DNA of 64,000 bases, from positions 790,427-854,426 of the forward strand of contig CACRXP010000088.1 in assembly GCA_902702965.1 (NCBI GenBank), written 5' to 3'. Position 1 is the stretch's first letter. Each line of letters opens with the position of its first letter. The DNA comes from Spirometra erinaceieuropaei. Its lineage: Eukaryota; Platyhelminthes; Cestoda; Diphyllobothriidea; Diphyllobothriidae. This document shows, in pieces, positions 12,499 to 26,000 of the stretch. A program made the position numbers and the translations under genes. A model generated the notes under the pieces. It did not search any database, was not told the origin of the DNA, and saw only the letters and a program-made list of their open reading frames with translations.

Positions 12499-13265
12499 AA
12501 GTAGGTGGGCTAACTCATGAAATGTTAGTCGAAATTCCGAAATGCATTTCCATCTCGAAGAGATTAATTGAGTACGGTTGTAAAGCTAGTCATCCGAAAG
12601 CCTTAGGATGCCGACTTTCGAATGAAGTTCTTTCTGGCTATATACAGTAATGAAATTCTGTAATAAAATGACTTCTTATGTATCATGAATTTTTCTCATT
12701 GATCTTCGTCGCCCTTAAATATTCAATTATAGTTCATGGAAAACATGTAAATAGATGTTCATTCTTCTGCACATTCAGTAGATAATTATGTCTTCATTCA
12801 ATTTTATACCCGAAGGAATGGCATAATTCGGTTTCAAAAGTTTCTATTTGTGTAGATTCTAAAACCACGAAATGGCCGTTTATGAAACGCCATGTGTCTG
12901 CATTTACCAATGTGGCTTGTAAAGCTAACAATATGACTCGAATACACTGGTAAGTTTTATGAACCCCATACGGTCTCCCCTTAAGTCTGTAAAGAAATGT
13001 ATGGTTTTCCATACGCGGAAACTATGAATACAAGTGTAACGGCAGGTCGGGTTTGAAAGTTATTCAGGAATTGGAAAAGTTTTCGAAAACCAAATTATAT
13101 CCCTTCTTCGAGTAAAAAGTGGACAATAACGTATTTTTCTGCCAAATGAGCAAAAGAATAAATGTTTAATTAATTCGTTCTATAAAAAATAAAATTGTAT
13201 TTTCAAGGGCATCAAAAACCGAGAAAAATGCATGCCAACTAAGTAGTCATTTCGTACAGGAGTCC
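12499..13265. mobile_element. Truncated foldback (Tc1/mariner-like MITE) copy
   Basis: It begins after TA with AAGTAGGTGGGCTAACTC and is colinear with the complete element at 21856-22830, including the internal ACCAATGTGGCTTGTAAAGC stretch. The right end is lost at about 13265, where a Penelope-like fragment starts. Confidence 0.7.
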
Positions 13266-13595
13266 ATCGTCACTGTCAAGAACAACAACTGAACGACGAC
13301 AGTTATAAGGGATATCAGCCAATTATTGATTGATGACGCGGAACTGGTGGTGACTGCGCGAGTCTTCGCACCTCGGCAAAAGGTCAATAATACGATTGAG
13401 GGGGTTCCCCTCCAAGGTCCAGGTTTCAATCAGTCCTCGCCCTGTATTGTTTCTGACGTGAGTGATTATCTTGGTGGTTGTGAAATTAAACTCATGATCA
13501 ATTTCGTAGTCTGGGGTGTTTTTCTTCTTACCACTGTTAGTGACATGGAATGTGGATACGCGCTTTGCGAACATAGAATAATCAAATGTTGTCAA
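13266..13595 (-). mobile_element. Penelope-like element fragment, GIY-YIG C-terminal end
   Basis: The minus frame carries HEFNFTTTKIITHVRN, NTGRGLIETW and NRIIDLLPRC. In Penelope-like elements the endonuclease end reads H.FDF..T.I.A....K.GRELLEAW...NRHIDL.PCY (family knowledge). The true start is lost. It is fused to a truncated foldback element. Confidence 0.7.
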
Positions 13596-13599
13596 ACAA

Positions 13600-15640
13600 A
13601 AAGAATTTTAGGGCCACTTTGAGCGAAATATTGACCCATAAAATCCTCCAAACATTTTAGCGAAAATATACCTGTGGAAGAACATCTGTCAAGGTTGTCG
13701 TCACATTTCATGCTAAAAGTGCCAAAAGTTTATGAGTATTTTCTGTAAAAACAGCGTTTAGCCCCCTAAAATCCATTTCAATTAATCGTGCCTTACGGAC
13801 TGGCTGCAAGAAAATTCACCCAATACTCCTTGAACTTGATTTCGTGTCTAATGGATAAAGCGGTAATCTGTTTGAATATAGCGTCTACTTATTTTCCTGG
13901 AAAGCGGGTATTTTTGATCCACGTGATTTCCATCGTTAATGTGTGAACGACTTTGCTCGAGGTGTTTGCATCTAGGGTCAGGTAAGTGTTAGCAGCAAAC
14001 CGAACAGAAGCCACGAAGGCTTATTTCAAATACAAGAACTAAGGGTCCACTAGTGACGTCTACGAAGCTACATGACGTCTGCGTTCTAATATTGCTGTCG
14101 CAGTTTTACGCTTTTTGTGTCGCGGATATGGATTTCGTGAGACGACTTTAGGTTTTTTAGATTGAGAAACGAAAGCTGTGGCTTGATAAAAAAAAATCCA
14201 CACGTCTTTTTTAGCAGCAGAGAAAACAGAGAAGGCCCGTCGTGATTGCCATGATATAGCCTCCTTAAAAATATAGGGGGTAGGACAGTGCGCCATCCTC
14301 CTGGTTTTTTTTTACAAATTACACAATTTCTTCGTCTTCTCGTATGATGCGTAAAATTGTTTTCGACTAAAACGTACACTGTGTGACGCCCTGCACACTC
14401 GTTCTTTTCGCGGCTAGACCATGGGAATGTCGTAACGGTGAGGAAGATTCCACGCAAACTGAGCAAAATACCACAGTTATTATCTCAATTTTTTAATCTC
14501 ACATGGCCCTAGCCCATTGGTTAAAATATGATGGCACGTTGGGGCCACCGTGTTATATATCCACAGTGGAATCCTCGTAAACTATTTTGATTTCCTGAGA
14601 GGGACAAACGCACTCACGGACTTCAATCTGAGTGGGGTACCAGTGCGCGTATTGTGATATACTTGCATCATCTACTCACGCTCCGTTACATTCGAATTGC
14701 TGAGTACGAACGAGAGACGCCAAGGAAATGCAGCTTTCAGCGTGGAAAATTGCGCTGGCCTGTTTTTGCCTTGTTGGTAAGAAAGCCGAAAAAGTTAGTA
14801 AAATCTGCTAAAAAAGTTCACGTTGGGTATTTAAAAAAAATCAGTCGACGAGGCCTGACAAGGCTAGATAGCTTAATAAAGTATTAGATAATCGTGCATA
14901 CGAACACGCATGTTGCTTACCATTGCAACTCAAGAATAATGTATGCTAACATTTACTCCTTTAGTCGGATCTTCTAATCAGTAAAAAATGGCGTAATAGA
15001 ATTGATAGTAAATTAGTTGAGGAAAAATGACAAATATTGCTATGTGTTATTTCTGTAGGTCTAGTGACAATCGTGAGTAGGACGTCACACGGTAAGCTAC
15101 AATTTATTTATTACTTAAGTATGCGCTACTAATTTTTTCCTTATACTTTAAATATAGAAATTTAATTCTCGTAGTTAAATTACGAGCAAATCGACTTCTT
15201 CTTTACCCGGCGACCTTTCTTGCGCTTACATCTAGGGGGTATGATTTCAATAACAATTTTGCAAACATAGGACGACACTTACTTAACAGATCCCGTATTT
15301 CAGTTGATCTTACATTAAATTCTAAGGGAAAAAAGGTTGGGGCTAGAGTTGACATTAGGGGTAAGGTTAGTGTCAGGGTTTAAGCTGGGGTTAGTGTGAG
15401 GGTTGCGGTTGAGACACGAGGATAACTGCTCTTCTTGAACTTCAGTGCAATGCCACATTTCTTTTGGTAGCGTTCCTTTTTGCCTGCACCATATGCATGT
15501 TCAAATCGCGGCTATACTGGTCATGCTTTTTAAACTTCCAGGAAGGACAAGCTTCGTTGCCTCTTACCTGATTAGTGGAATCATAGTTCGACCGTTGATT
15601 CGACAATTTCTACCATGTGCCACACAGCAAGGTGCAGTAG
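13600..15640. other. No gene recognised
   Basis: The longest minus frame (14086-14466, 126 codons) overlaps a second frame at 14060-14296. It has a basic Cys pair stretch RRRRNCVICKKK but no motif I can name. TTAGGG-like motifs lie at 15330-15420. Confidence 0.4.
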
Positions 15641-15830
15641 GCTCGGTGACTTGAGCGTGAATTAGTTTATAGTGATAGTAGACTTGCACAGCATCTACCG
15701 CACCCTCTCTTACCCATTCCCTAACTGAACTCGGTGTCCAAACAGAACCAAGGGCGCAGGTGGCTGGCATGGCCAGACCCAAAACCTAGGCGTGCTAACA
15801 CACCCCGTGGTCCGCAAGATACACTTGACC
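15640..15830 (+). repeat. Dispersed repeat family, GC-rich block
   Basis: Homologous to 7820-8090: GTGATAGTAGAC, GCATCTACCG, GGTGGCTGGC and a TAGGCGTGC motif recur in the same order. Opposed overlapping frames here are repeat shadows. Confidence 0.5.
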
Positions 15831-16326
15831 AGGATTTTTTCACCCAAACGGGGCAAGGATGATGACTGGGCAGCCAGGCCTACCACCCGTATACACAGCG
15901 AGAGAGCAAGCGCATCTACCTGCAGAGAACCAGGTGTCAAGGAACTGCCAGCGCATACCAGGCTACGAGGGCCATGGGTTGCTGATTCTGGCAGAGTACA
16001 CGCTTTCAAACCTTTTGACCTAGCGGCGTCATCCTAAAACAGCGCTCAGCACTAGTCTTCCCAGTCGGCTGTCATACCTGAATTTACATGACCATCGATT
16101 TGTCAGTACCTTTTATGGTAATCCATTTACGGCGCACGTCATTTATGACGCATACTCTCTTAGCAAACAAAAATATCAGACATTGCCCCCTTCGGCCGAG
16201 TAAATTGCTTTAATGACAGGTAGGAACGGTGAAGCATTTTCTAAATACCACCTGCAGTTTTTAAACCCATTTTTCCCTTTTCACTTGATTTATTTAACAC
16301 TTTGGTGGTCTAATGCGGTCGCAAAC

Positions 16327-16812
16327 CTAAAACTTAAGACCCCCGTTAAAGTGACTGATGCATTCTGTTTCGCATTCAGGAAATATGCAGGAAACTAGAT
16401 ACTCTTTTGTATCAAAGTAAAACAAATTGCTTTCTTGCAGACTCATCCCTAGACCACAATCAGTGACCGATCTCTTAAAGTGTTGGCCAGAATGTGGAAA
16501 TGCGTTTTCGATTGTAGGGTTGTAATACTGCTTACCATGAGGCATAATACCGAAGAATTTTAGAAGTGCCAAGATGTTGGCATTCAAGTGTTCTTCTTTG
16601 AGGCTACCTACAATAGCCACATTCGGCAAAGGCGACCACTCGAGTAGTATAAATTTGTTTCTGCCGAATTTCGATGCCCTTATATATTTATTTATTTTTC
16701 CGAAAAAGCATGTAAAAGTGCTATTTCCTGCACTCAGCTGGTAGAAAATCATTCTTTCTTCAGATGTCATGGTTGAAGAAGGAGAGCCTTTTGGTTTTAG
16801 ACCGTTTTTCAA
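16327..16812 (-). CDS. Unrecognised open frame, 161 codons
   Basis: This is the longest minus-strand frame outside repeats. It has Phe/Leu/Asn-rich composition, six or seven Cys, and no signal peptide, membrane segment or motif that I recognise. The surrounding 16.0-18.6 kb is otherwise empty apart from a degenerate local duplication (about 17140-17250 against 17410-17550). It may be a chance frame or a decayed transposon piece. Confidence 0.15.
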   Translation of the reverse strand: MKNGLKPKGSPSSTMTSEERMIFYQLSAGNSTFTCFFGKINKYIRASKFGRNKFILLEWSPLPNVAIVGSLKEEHLNANILALLKFFGIMPHGKQYYNPTIENAFPHSGQHFKRSVTDCGLGMSLQESNLFYFDTKEYLVSCIFPECETECISHFNGGLKF

Positions 16813-18692
16813 TTCCCGTTTAATGTTAAGCTCGATCTGACGTTACTTTTGCGTTTAGTGCTCTAGTCTATTAAGCGTATACTGTCAGTGTATGGATTAG
16901 CAGGCATTCATTTCTAACAATTAAGTAGAACCACAAGGGGCTTGTATAGTTTCTCAACGAATGTGGACAACCTCCTGTACTTCGTAGGGAGCATTATTAA
17001 ACAGACGGATGCGATGTTATTTGAGTGGACATTGCACGACCTAAAACTTTTTTAAACCGAGAGGTACTCCTTTCTCGAGCATGAAATCTGCAGAAGACAT
17101 GATCGACTTCCAAACGAATGAAAAAATTGCACTTGTACTACATGTCTTCTACAAAATATATTGAATATATAAGGGTTTTGCAAAATTGGTGGTAAAATGC
17201 ATAGTATACGCATAGTTATTCTTCTCTAAAAAGACGTGCACTCAGATGCCGCCATTCTGGGGTGTCCGAAAAATAAACCAACCTTGTCGCAGGATAGTCA
17301 ATATTACAATTTCACCCAAGTAGTCCTTCCTAAGCGGAAGCGCATTTTAAAATTTCGTTTGATATGTCATGTGATCGAATACGGACTGTAGTGGATATCG
17401 TACTGTTAGAGTCTTTAGAATGGCAAAGTATTAGTAGAAAATTTGGGTTTTGCAAATATGGTTTGAAAACCTGCCTGTTGTTAATCTATTTTTTCGGTTC
17501 AAAGTAAATTTGAAAGGCTATCCGAGAATGATGCGTAGTTCGATAAGCACCACTAATATTAGGATGCGTCCAAAATAAACTCGACCAATGCAACTTATTT
17601 AATGTAAGTAGGACTAGACAGCACTATAAAAGTCAATTTAATTGATACACATAGGAGTCAAACAGGAATGGACACACTCATGTATTGGCTCTCCGAAGCA
17701 AACAAGGTGACTAAGGTTAGAAACAGTCACAAAGCTACCAATCCAAAGTTGACCAACTTATAATAGCAGAATAGTAGGAAGATCATCTGCGGCGTGTACG
17801 AAACGCGCGTTTGTGGTTCTGGTAAAGGATGTGATTGGCTAATTAAGGGCCGAGTTAGCCTAAAAACCGACATTCGATAAATATTTGCCGACTACATAAG
17901 ACAGATCCGCCAGTGACCCCAAATCATACCTTATATCTAACATCATTAACTCGCTAGTTATTTGTAAATAATCAGGCGTCTTTTCGCATCCATCAGGCAA
18001 TTGAGAGTCAATGCTTGTCTTTTTATTTATACATGCTTAGTCCGTTTAAACTAGTAGTACGCTGAATTGCACCCGTTAAAGCAGCCTTTAAGCTAAATAT
18101 GATGAAATACGTCAAGAAGAACACGTTCCGCAGTTACATAAAGATTATTCAATAAAAGCGCCATGTTAAGCGTAAAAATGTAAATTAATTTTCAAGTCTG
18201 AATGAGAGAATAATGTGTGCAGTTAAAAATAAACGTAGGTTAAACCGGTCCCCACCCTTCATTCAAAATACAATGGGAAGCACTTCACAAGACGTAGCGG
18301 TGTTTACTGCTTTAGAAGGTTCTACTAAAGAAAGTGAATAAAATTTTAGCGAAAGAGTGGTACTGCTACCTTGTGTAATACAAAGACATCATGGGCTTTG
18401 CAAAGGCATTGTCTATTAAGCCTAACATACACTAACATATAATGAGTTTTACGTAATCAGATGCATCGGCGGATGCATTTATTTTGAAAACAAAACATTC
18501 AACATAAATTAATTTAAATAAGATTTGTATACACTCATTTTCTGTTATGCACAAACTATCTCACGTAAATATTTTCGCTAAAGAGTTAGCGTTGATTAGC
18601 CGAAAAAATTACATTAACACAGTGACACCTCCGAACGATATTTTTACTATCGTTGGAGTTAATATCCTTAAGAGACCGGTGTAGTATAAAAT

Positions 18693-18729
18693 ATGATAGT
18701 CATCATCTACTTGATGATTGTACTGGGCA
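18693..18729 (+). CDS. Candidate signal-peptide exon (speculative)
   Basis: ATG at 18693 opens the hydrophobic run MIVIIYLMIVLG, followed by a possible GT donor after 18729, and a TATA-like string lies just upstream. It is 1.2 kb before the first certain exon of the micro-exon gene and on the same strand. Against it: the donor is weak (GTCAAA) and leaves phase 2, while all later exons need phase 1. A GC donor two bases into the last codon would fix the phase but is unconvincing. Confidence 0.15.
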
Positions 18730-19794
18730 GGTCAAAGTCAGTTTAGAGATTTTTGCTCTCGTCTTGTTGCAGCTGAGGTTTACTTGGCTGAGAGATGTTA
18801 CGTAATATTTGTTTGGCGGTACATAATATGCTTAAGGAAGTTCAGAAAAGTTACAAGGTCGATCACTGAAAAATTAAAACGTAGTTACCCTGTGCAATCA
18901 TAACGGTGTGTTTACTCTTGTTGTTGGCATATCCTGACCTGAAAACTAAACCTCAAAGAACTAGGCATCAGAACGAAGGACTTTGATCATGACGCTATTG
19001 TTAATATAAAATTTCCACTAATGAGCTTTCTATTTAAAAGTATTGTATTGAAGGATTTTGAAACAGAATACTTAGACTTCTGATCGTCTTCTAATGCGAA
19101 GTTGGTGAAAACAATAAAGATAGATTACCGCGTTCATGAACTTCAGTGACTGACATGACTAATGCTTCTCCTGCAAGTGAATTTCCATTTTTTGGTTTAT
19201 ATTTTTTCACACTTTTGCCTTATGAATGACTAATATCCAATATAGAGTGCAGATACATCTCTTAGAAATAATGAACGGGGTACTTATTGTAATTTTGAGT
19301 CGTCTGATATTTGAAAATGCGTCCCATAAAGGACGTTTCTAATACATGGGACGAAATATAGTCGGCCCTTCTTGATGTTTTTGAGGCTGGTAAAAGTAAT
19401 ATATGTGTGCTTACTTCCGTGGCTTTAGGGTTCAGCGTTACATAGATATCAAGTGCAAACGTTCTATAAAAAAATATGATTATCTTTTTTATAATAATTG
19501 TGCAAGTCACTTTATGCCTCATCTGACTTATGTGCACGACAAAATGCAACTTCAAGTTGACCAAGACTGTTCTGATAAACGTATCTACTCAAAATGAATT
19601 TTCTTTGCTGAAGAAATTCCTGGTGGATTTACGCCCAGAAATGCGTAGTTTCGCATTGTTGAAGTGACCGCAAACTTTTCGCTTTGCCAAGGGGCCTTCT
19701 AATGCTCGTGTTGATATATTTGAAACATTGTACAACGTTCCAAAGCCCGCCGACAAAAATATCCGTTTTTGGCCTTTCTGCTTTGCTAATTCAG

Positions 19795-19827
19795 TAATTC
19801 ATTGCGTCCGAAACGACCTGCAAGGCT
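19795..19827 (+). pseudogene. Exon A1, decayed
   Basis: At about the distance where other cassettes have a 33-nt A exon before B, an acceptor (TTCAG) is followed by 33 nt but the donor position reads AACAA instead of GTAAG. Probably a dead A copy. Confidence 0.35.
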
Positions 19828-19956
19828 AACAAAAACGCAGTGATATCTCTCGCTTATGGTGCGATTTGTGTATAATAAACTAGCATGTTCCCCTTTTAGC
19901 TTATCAAAATTAATTTCAGTTGTGTTTACCATATGCCTTCCTGATATGCCTTACAG

Positions 19957-20004
19957 AAGAAAAGATCGCGGAGTCGGAACACATTGACATTAGCGGCCCA
20001 GAAT
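19957..20004 (+). CDS. Exon B1 (48 nt)
   Basis: Acceptor CTTACAG, donor GTACGT. Peptide EKIAESEHIDISGPE. The last base T joins with GG of C1 to make Trp, as in cassettes 3-6. It aligns with the other B exons at the acidic start and the D-x-x-x-x-x-[EK] end. Confidence 0.8.
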
Positions 20005-23000
20005 GTACGTCTACAACTTTCGCTCAACAGTAAAACACTAAAATGACCCCCATTAACACATCTTTCTATTGTTCCATAATCTAGGGCGGACAAAGATAAA
20101 GTTGGAGGACATGTACGACAGTGCTTGCAATCGTAAGTTAAATATGAATTTCATGACCAGAGAAAACATATTTAAATTAGTTCTTGCCTGTGGTATTAAG
20201 CCATACTAAAACAGACAGGTGACATTACCTGCCACATCTTCTGTTGAACAGACTGCTCCAAGAACTGTTTTGCTGACTGGCGAAATAAATACTACTTAGT
20301 TCATCAGACTAGATTGTCCAGTGTAACGTAAGCGACCAGGTAGGGAACAACCAAATAAGGGTATATTCTACCATCAGGCGTTGTAGGAATCACAGGAGAT
20401 AAAAAAAGAACACTGCAAGAAATAAACTGCAGAAATGAAAAACTGCCCTACTGCGTGTGGTGAGCGGGTCGTTTAGCAAGCAGGCACTTCAGAACTTATA
20501 AAATAAAAGAGGAATAAAAGGGAATTGCACTTAAAGTAACCTTTTACCGTGGTTATTGTGCAATGTTAAAACAGACAGGTGGTATTAGCTGTCCTATGTT
20601 CTGTCAATTTTTCTGTTGCACAGGATAATCTTGTCGATTAGCAGAATAAATACTACTTCGTCCACAATAACCCAATCAAGGTATAACCCATCAGTGAGCA
20701 TCGCAGTAATCGCAAGAGGTCAGAAACAAACACTAGAAGAAATAAACTGCAAAAAAAAACAAAACGAATACCCTGCCGTGTGGGGCGAGCGAACTGTGTG
20801 GTCTGGTAAAAGCAGTTTAGTGAAAATTGTCTGTGACATTATGGATATTGAAGTGGTAACTTGCGGCTAACCTGGCTTGAAAAGACGCTTGCAATTCTTG
20901 TTCATTTACGTTAAAACACGGACTGCAATGCCGGACAATGAAAAGAGGACATGATGAAATAAACGTGGATTTTTATAACAGTTTTGTTTGTGCGACAGTA
21001 TGCACAACCAAATGCACTTAAGTAGTGTCCGAAGAGCATGGCTCAATTGCTGCAGGCGTACGTGATGAGCGCAGGCATGGCAAACGACGGCATGTTGTGT
21101 TTAAAGACACCGACTTCCCTCCGACATCAGCGTCGAGCTTAAGCAGCCGCTTGCTACCTCATCCGGTCAATTTTGGAGTCATAAAATAGGCGTCTAAAGT
21201 AGGAAATCGGAGACAAAAGATGCGGTTTTTACGAGTTGGAGAGTCACCTATTCGACAAAGGTCCTAAAAGGTGAATAAATGGTACGGTATGCACATTTAA
21301 ACCATGTGGACTATATGGGGAGAACAAAAACATTCACTAGCACCTAAAACAATTCCACGCCAAAACCTAAACAAGGGTGTTGCCAGCCGATGCGCAGTAT
21401 AAATAAAAATACTGTATAATATAAAGCTTTAAACACAAAGCAAAAACACTCTGCGCTTAAAATTATCATAATCAGGGGTTATCTGCTCTCTACATTGAAC
21501 TTCAGGTACCCTCATCACAAATGCGCCATCAATAATCGGTAAGTTGAAGACGACACGATCACTTCACTAAGCCTGCCAAGCGTGCATCAAATCGACCAGA
21601 CACCTTTTGTTAGGATTTTTGGCGTAGATATCGCATTTCGTGGAAGGTGTCTGTCAAATCAGCATATAATTTGCCTTTTAGGAGGAGGGGGAGGAGTCTC
21701 GGATAACGTGGGCCCCAACGGTCCAGAATGTACGTCAACATTTCTGCGAATATATTACCCGAATAGACCTTTTTCATATATCTTTTTGCGGCCTTTTATT
21801 ACAGAAGATAGAACGTTAGAGAAGAGCGATATTTTTGACTGTGTTTGCGAAAGTAAAGTAGGTGGGCTAACTCATGAAATGTCAACCGAAATTCCGAAAT
21901 GCGTTTTCCTTTCGAAAATATTAATGAAGCATGATTGTTAAGCTAATCATCATGTGGCATAATTCTATAATTCAATTACGACAGGATGCTGGCTTTCGAA
22001 TGAACTTCCTCCCGGCTGCATGCAAAAATTACACTCTGTAAAAAACGACTACTTAACTAGCATGCATTTTTCTCATTGATTTTCGACGCCCCTACATGTC
22101 AAATTATATTTCATGGAAAAAATTCCTAAAAACATTGTTTTGCTCATTCAGTTAAAAGTTATATTTTCTAATTTTATTGTTCGAAGGAGAAAAATACCTC
22201 GGTTTTAAAAAAGTTCCTGATTGTAGGACTTTTAAACACCGTAAAATTGCCGATCGTATATCGTCATGTCCCGGCATTAACCAATGTGGCTTGTTAAGTT
22301 AAGACTATGGACCAAATCCACTGCTACATTTTGTGAACCCTTTATGGTTATCCTTTATCACTATAGAGGAACGTCTGGTTTTCCCTTAAGCGGAAAATGC
22401 ACGGCTTGTATTTTGAAAACCCTGAATTCAAAAGTAACGGTGGAGCGTTTTCAACATTAATCGAAAATTTGAAATGTTTTTGAAAACCGAATTATACCCT
22501 TCTTTCGAATAAACGATTGGAAGAAGACACACTTGTCAACCAAATGAGTGAAAACCTGAATATTTCTACGCATGTTTTCCATGAATTATAATTGAATTTT
22601 TAGGGACATCGAAAATCAGTGAGAAAAATGCATGTTACATAAGCAGTTATTTTGTACAGAGTGTCGTTTTTGCATGCAGCCGGAAGGAAGTTCATTCAAA
22701 AGTCGGCATCCTGCGGTAACCGAAATATTATAGAATTATGTTGCAGGCTGACCATGCTTAATTATTCTTTTCGAAACGAAAACACATTTTAGAAATTCCG
22801 CTGACATTTCATGTCTTAGCCCACCTACTGTAGGTGAAGAGTCCCAACGCTCCTGGGATGTAAATCATTGGAACATCGTTCTTCCTCGCGATCTTTTCTT
22901 TGAGAAAGACATTTACTATTGGTCGATAAAAGGATTCGTTCAAAGATAGATGGCGCTACATTCGTTTATCTTACCTGAAGGACGGGTGAATCCACTCTAT

Positions 23001-26000
23001 TGGCGTCCCTATGTTAGTTTGATCCCATGACATTATTGACACGGATGCTTGCAGTGCATTCGATCTTTCGTTTGCAGGAACAGAGGTTACAACGAGATCC
23101 ACATTTGCCACGGAAGACCCCGTGTATGGAATTCCAATATCGATGGCGCGGGGAGCTTGCCTACCTTACTTAGTCCGGGAATGAAATCAAATTTATAAAT
23201 TAACTACAATAATTTTAGAGTATGATTAAAACGAGAGAACTGTCTAAACAAAATTGAAAGCGGAGGTTGTTTTAAGTATTTTTAGTAGCTATGCTTACTG
23301 CAGGGGTGCATACTTGCATTTAATTTAGATTTCTGTCGAACGTGCGTGTCCTAGGGCCCAAAAATAATGACTATAACGTTAACATTCAACTAGATATTAC
23401 TTTTATGATATTTGCGCACGCCTAAAGGCATTGTAGACTACTTGCCATGCGGTATGTAAGAAGGTTATAATGTTGATAATAGCTTTCCAGACCATAGTGG
23501 GTTTAACCAAAGATTGAGTAATATAGGGGAAAACGAGCTCAAAGTCCCAATTAAAAAGTGCAGTACACTTCTCAGCTACGCATTAGAATAAGTAAGCGTG
23601 AGCGTGGCAAGCAAACAAGGCAATTTAACCTGCACCTTGGGACAAATTCGGAAACGTAAAAATTTGCAATTCGCTCGTTTCATGATACCCGAAGATTACT
23701 AAGCGAATTTTGACAATGTCATTCTTCCTGAAAATGAAAGGTTAATTTAACAGGCCGTCGTCTGTTGCATTTCGGGGGTATTGCATTTCCTACAAATATT
23801 TGGTTGATGATATTGATAACGCAAATATTCTGCGCTTACAGATATTCACAAAAACTGATATGATAAATCAGCTAATCTGACCTGATTTTCTGTGTTCATT
23901 TACAGTATCGATAACCAAAAATCCAAATAAATCGGACTTGGGTAAGCACATCTTTGTAGCCGAGCTACATGCAAAGAATAAATCAAAATATTTTGCCTTC
24001 TGTTTCTAAGCTAATAATTCACTCAATCCAAACGATACAAAAGATGCCATAAATGCTATGTTTGTTGGAAATGGAATAAAAAAGCCAAACGTCACCTCTA
24101 TATTTCCTTAAAATCCTACAAAAACTGGACGTTTACTGTTCATAGTTAGGGACTTGTGAAATGCAGCTTTGGCACGAGGTACGAAACATGCTTCCTGCGC
24201 TTATGAAGTCTTTTACTTCTGCTCGACCATATGGTGTTACCGGCCTTAAATATGAGATGTTATCGTGCACTTATCATGCTAATACGGCGAATGTTGATCT
24301 CTTCGAAAGAAGACAATTTTGTGTTTATGATTAATCATTCAAACTTCGTGTTAGGCTAGGCTCGATGTTTATTAGATTTTGCTGAATTTTTTGGCATCTG
24401 GATTTAAATAAACCGCGCAGAAAAGGAGAAGGCACAGTGTTTACTAGGCATCATTCCCTGTCTAAAGGTGAGGAAAATTCGCATGATGACAGCCAAAGAT
24501 ATTAAAAGAATCATACACACATAAGCATTATCAAACAATTTTGGTGTCAGTTGCGAATTTTTCTGTTTTTTACGCAACAACGACGATGAAAATCACAGGA
24601 TCAGCAGTCACGGAGTCAACACTAGGAACGGCAGGTGTTAGCACTACGAAAAAGACAGGTAGGCGTTGCATCTATTGGTGCTTTTTACGTCATGGATATC
24701 TGTGCTAGTCATAAGTCTATGGTTGACTGTCTTCATTATATGCGTATACATTTCTTAATAACTTAACTCAAATGGTGAATAATTACATTTTGCATCCTAC
24801 GCCATTACTGATAGACGATTGTGCACTTATAAACCCGCAATCCATCTGACGCAAAGCGACCAGCGTACCAAAAGCACGGCAGTCACTTAGGTGTATGTGC
24901 GTGTCCAAAAAGTTTGCACGTCAAGGTACTTATGCATTCTCACCGGTAATCCGGTCTCTCTTGAGGTTGACTAATGCAAAAAAGCTCTGGCAGGGCTAAA
25001 GTGAACTAGCGGTTAAAGGACATAAATTGTCATGCGATATATGGAAGTAATATGGTTTCGTGGTCAGTGAAGGTGCTGATTATTACGAAATTATCTTAAA
25101 AATTCCATGGCTCTACTTCGTTCAATCCAAGCACTAATGCTTCTAATGTGTGTCCAACTGAAGTAGCAACCTGTAACGTTATTTGGAACATGTTGCTTCC
25201 TTATCTCATGGCCAAAACGAAAAGTGGGCTAGATCGCAGTTAGAAGACAGGAATGGGGAAGCGGATGGCGACCCTTACCCTAATCCTAACTATAACCCTA
25301 ACTTTAACCTTAAACGTTAACAGCTAACCCTAACGGCAACCGTTCCCCTAACCGGAATCGTAAACGTAACCGTAGCTCCTAGATATAGCCGTAACTGAAT
25401 AACCCAACCGTAATACTGAACCCTTATCGTACGCTCAAACCCTAATCGTAACACGGAAACCTAAGCCTAAAGGCATGACATTAGCCCGAAAATCGGAAAC
25501 CACTAGCCGGTACTCTAATCCTAACCTCAAACGTAAAACGGAAACCAAATAGGTCAGATGTAATTATGGAGCCCTGCGCAATAGCCCCAGTAAACAACCC
25601 CCCAGCCACCTATAATACGGGGCCTGGCTACCAACAGCGATCTAGCCGAAAAGTGAATTACCACAACCAACGGGTCGATGAAACGTTTGTATATTTAGCA
25701 GCCATGTCTCAGGTTATGAAGTATCTTTAAAGTAAGCGGAGATAGAGGTTCACAGAAAGTATGTCCTAAAATTGGGTAAATGTTAGACCCGTAAAGAGGA
25801 CTTCTGACCTAGAAGTTCATGTCAATAGCTTGGAATTAGCCAAGGTTGAATGAGGCAAATTGACGTATAATACATGCGCCAAAAATTACGGGAATCAACC
25901 CAACATCACAGTCTACAGGTTTGATGGAAATTATAACAAAGTATAATTGCAAAACACATAAAGGCTGGATACAGTCCCTCATCAATTCGTATATAGGAAC

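Noticed and set aside
14086..14466. Transposase-like frame with C-x-x-C
   Set aside because: Only one basic Cys pair, two competing frames, no DDE or other named motif.
19280..19360. GTCCCATAAAGGAC hairpin near GGGACGAAAT, hammerhead-like
   Set aside because: CTGANGA box is not present in the right place and GAAA does not follow the stem.
25265..25520. Telomere or chromosome end
   Set aside because: Repeats are irregular, flanked by TIRs and lie between exons of one gene.
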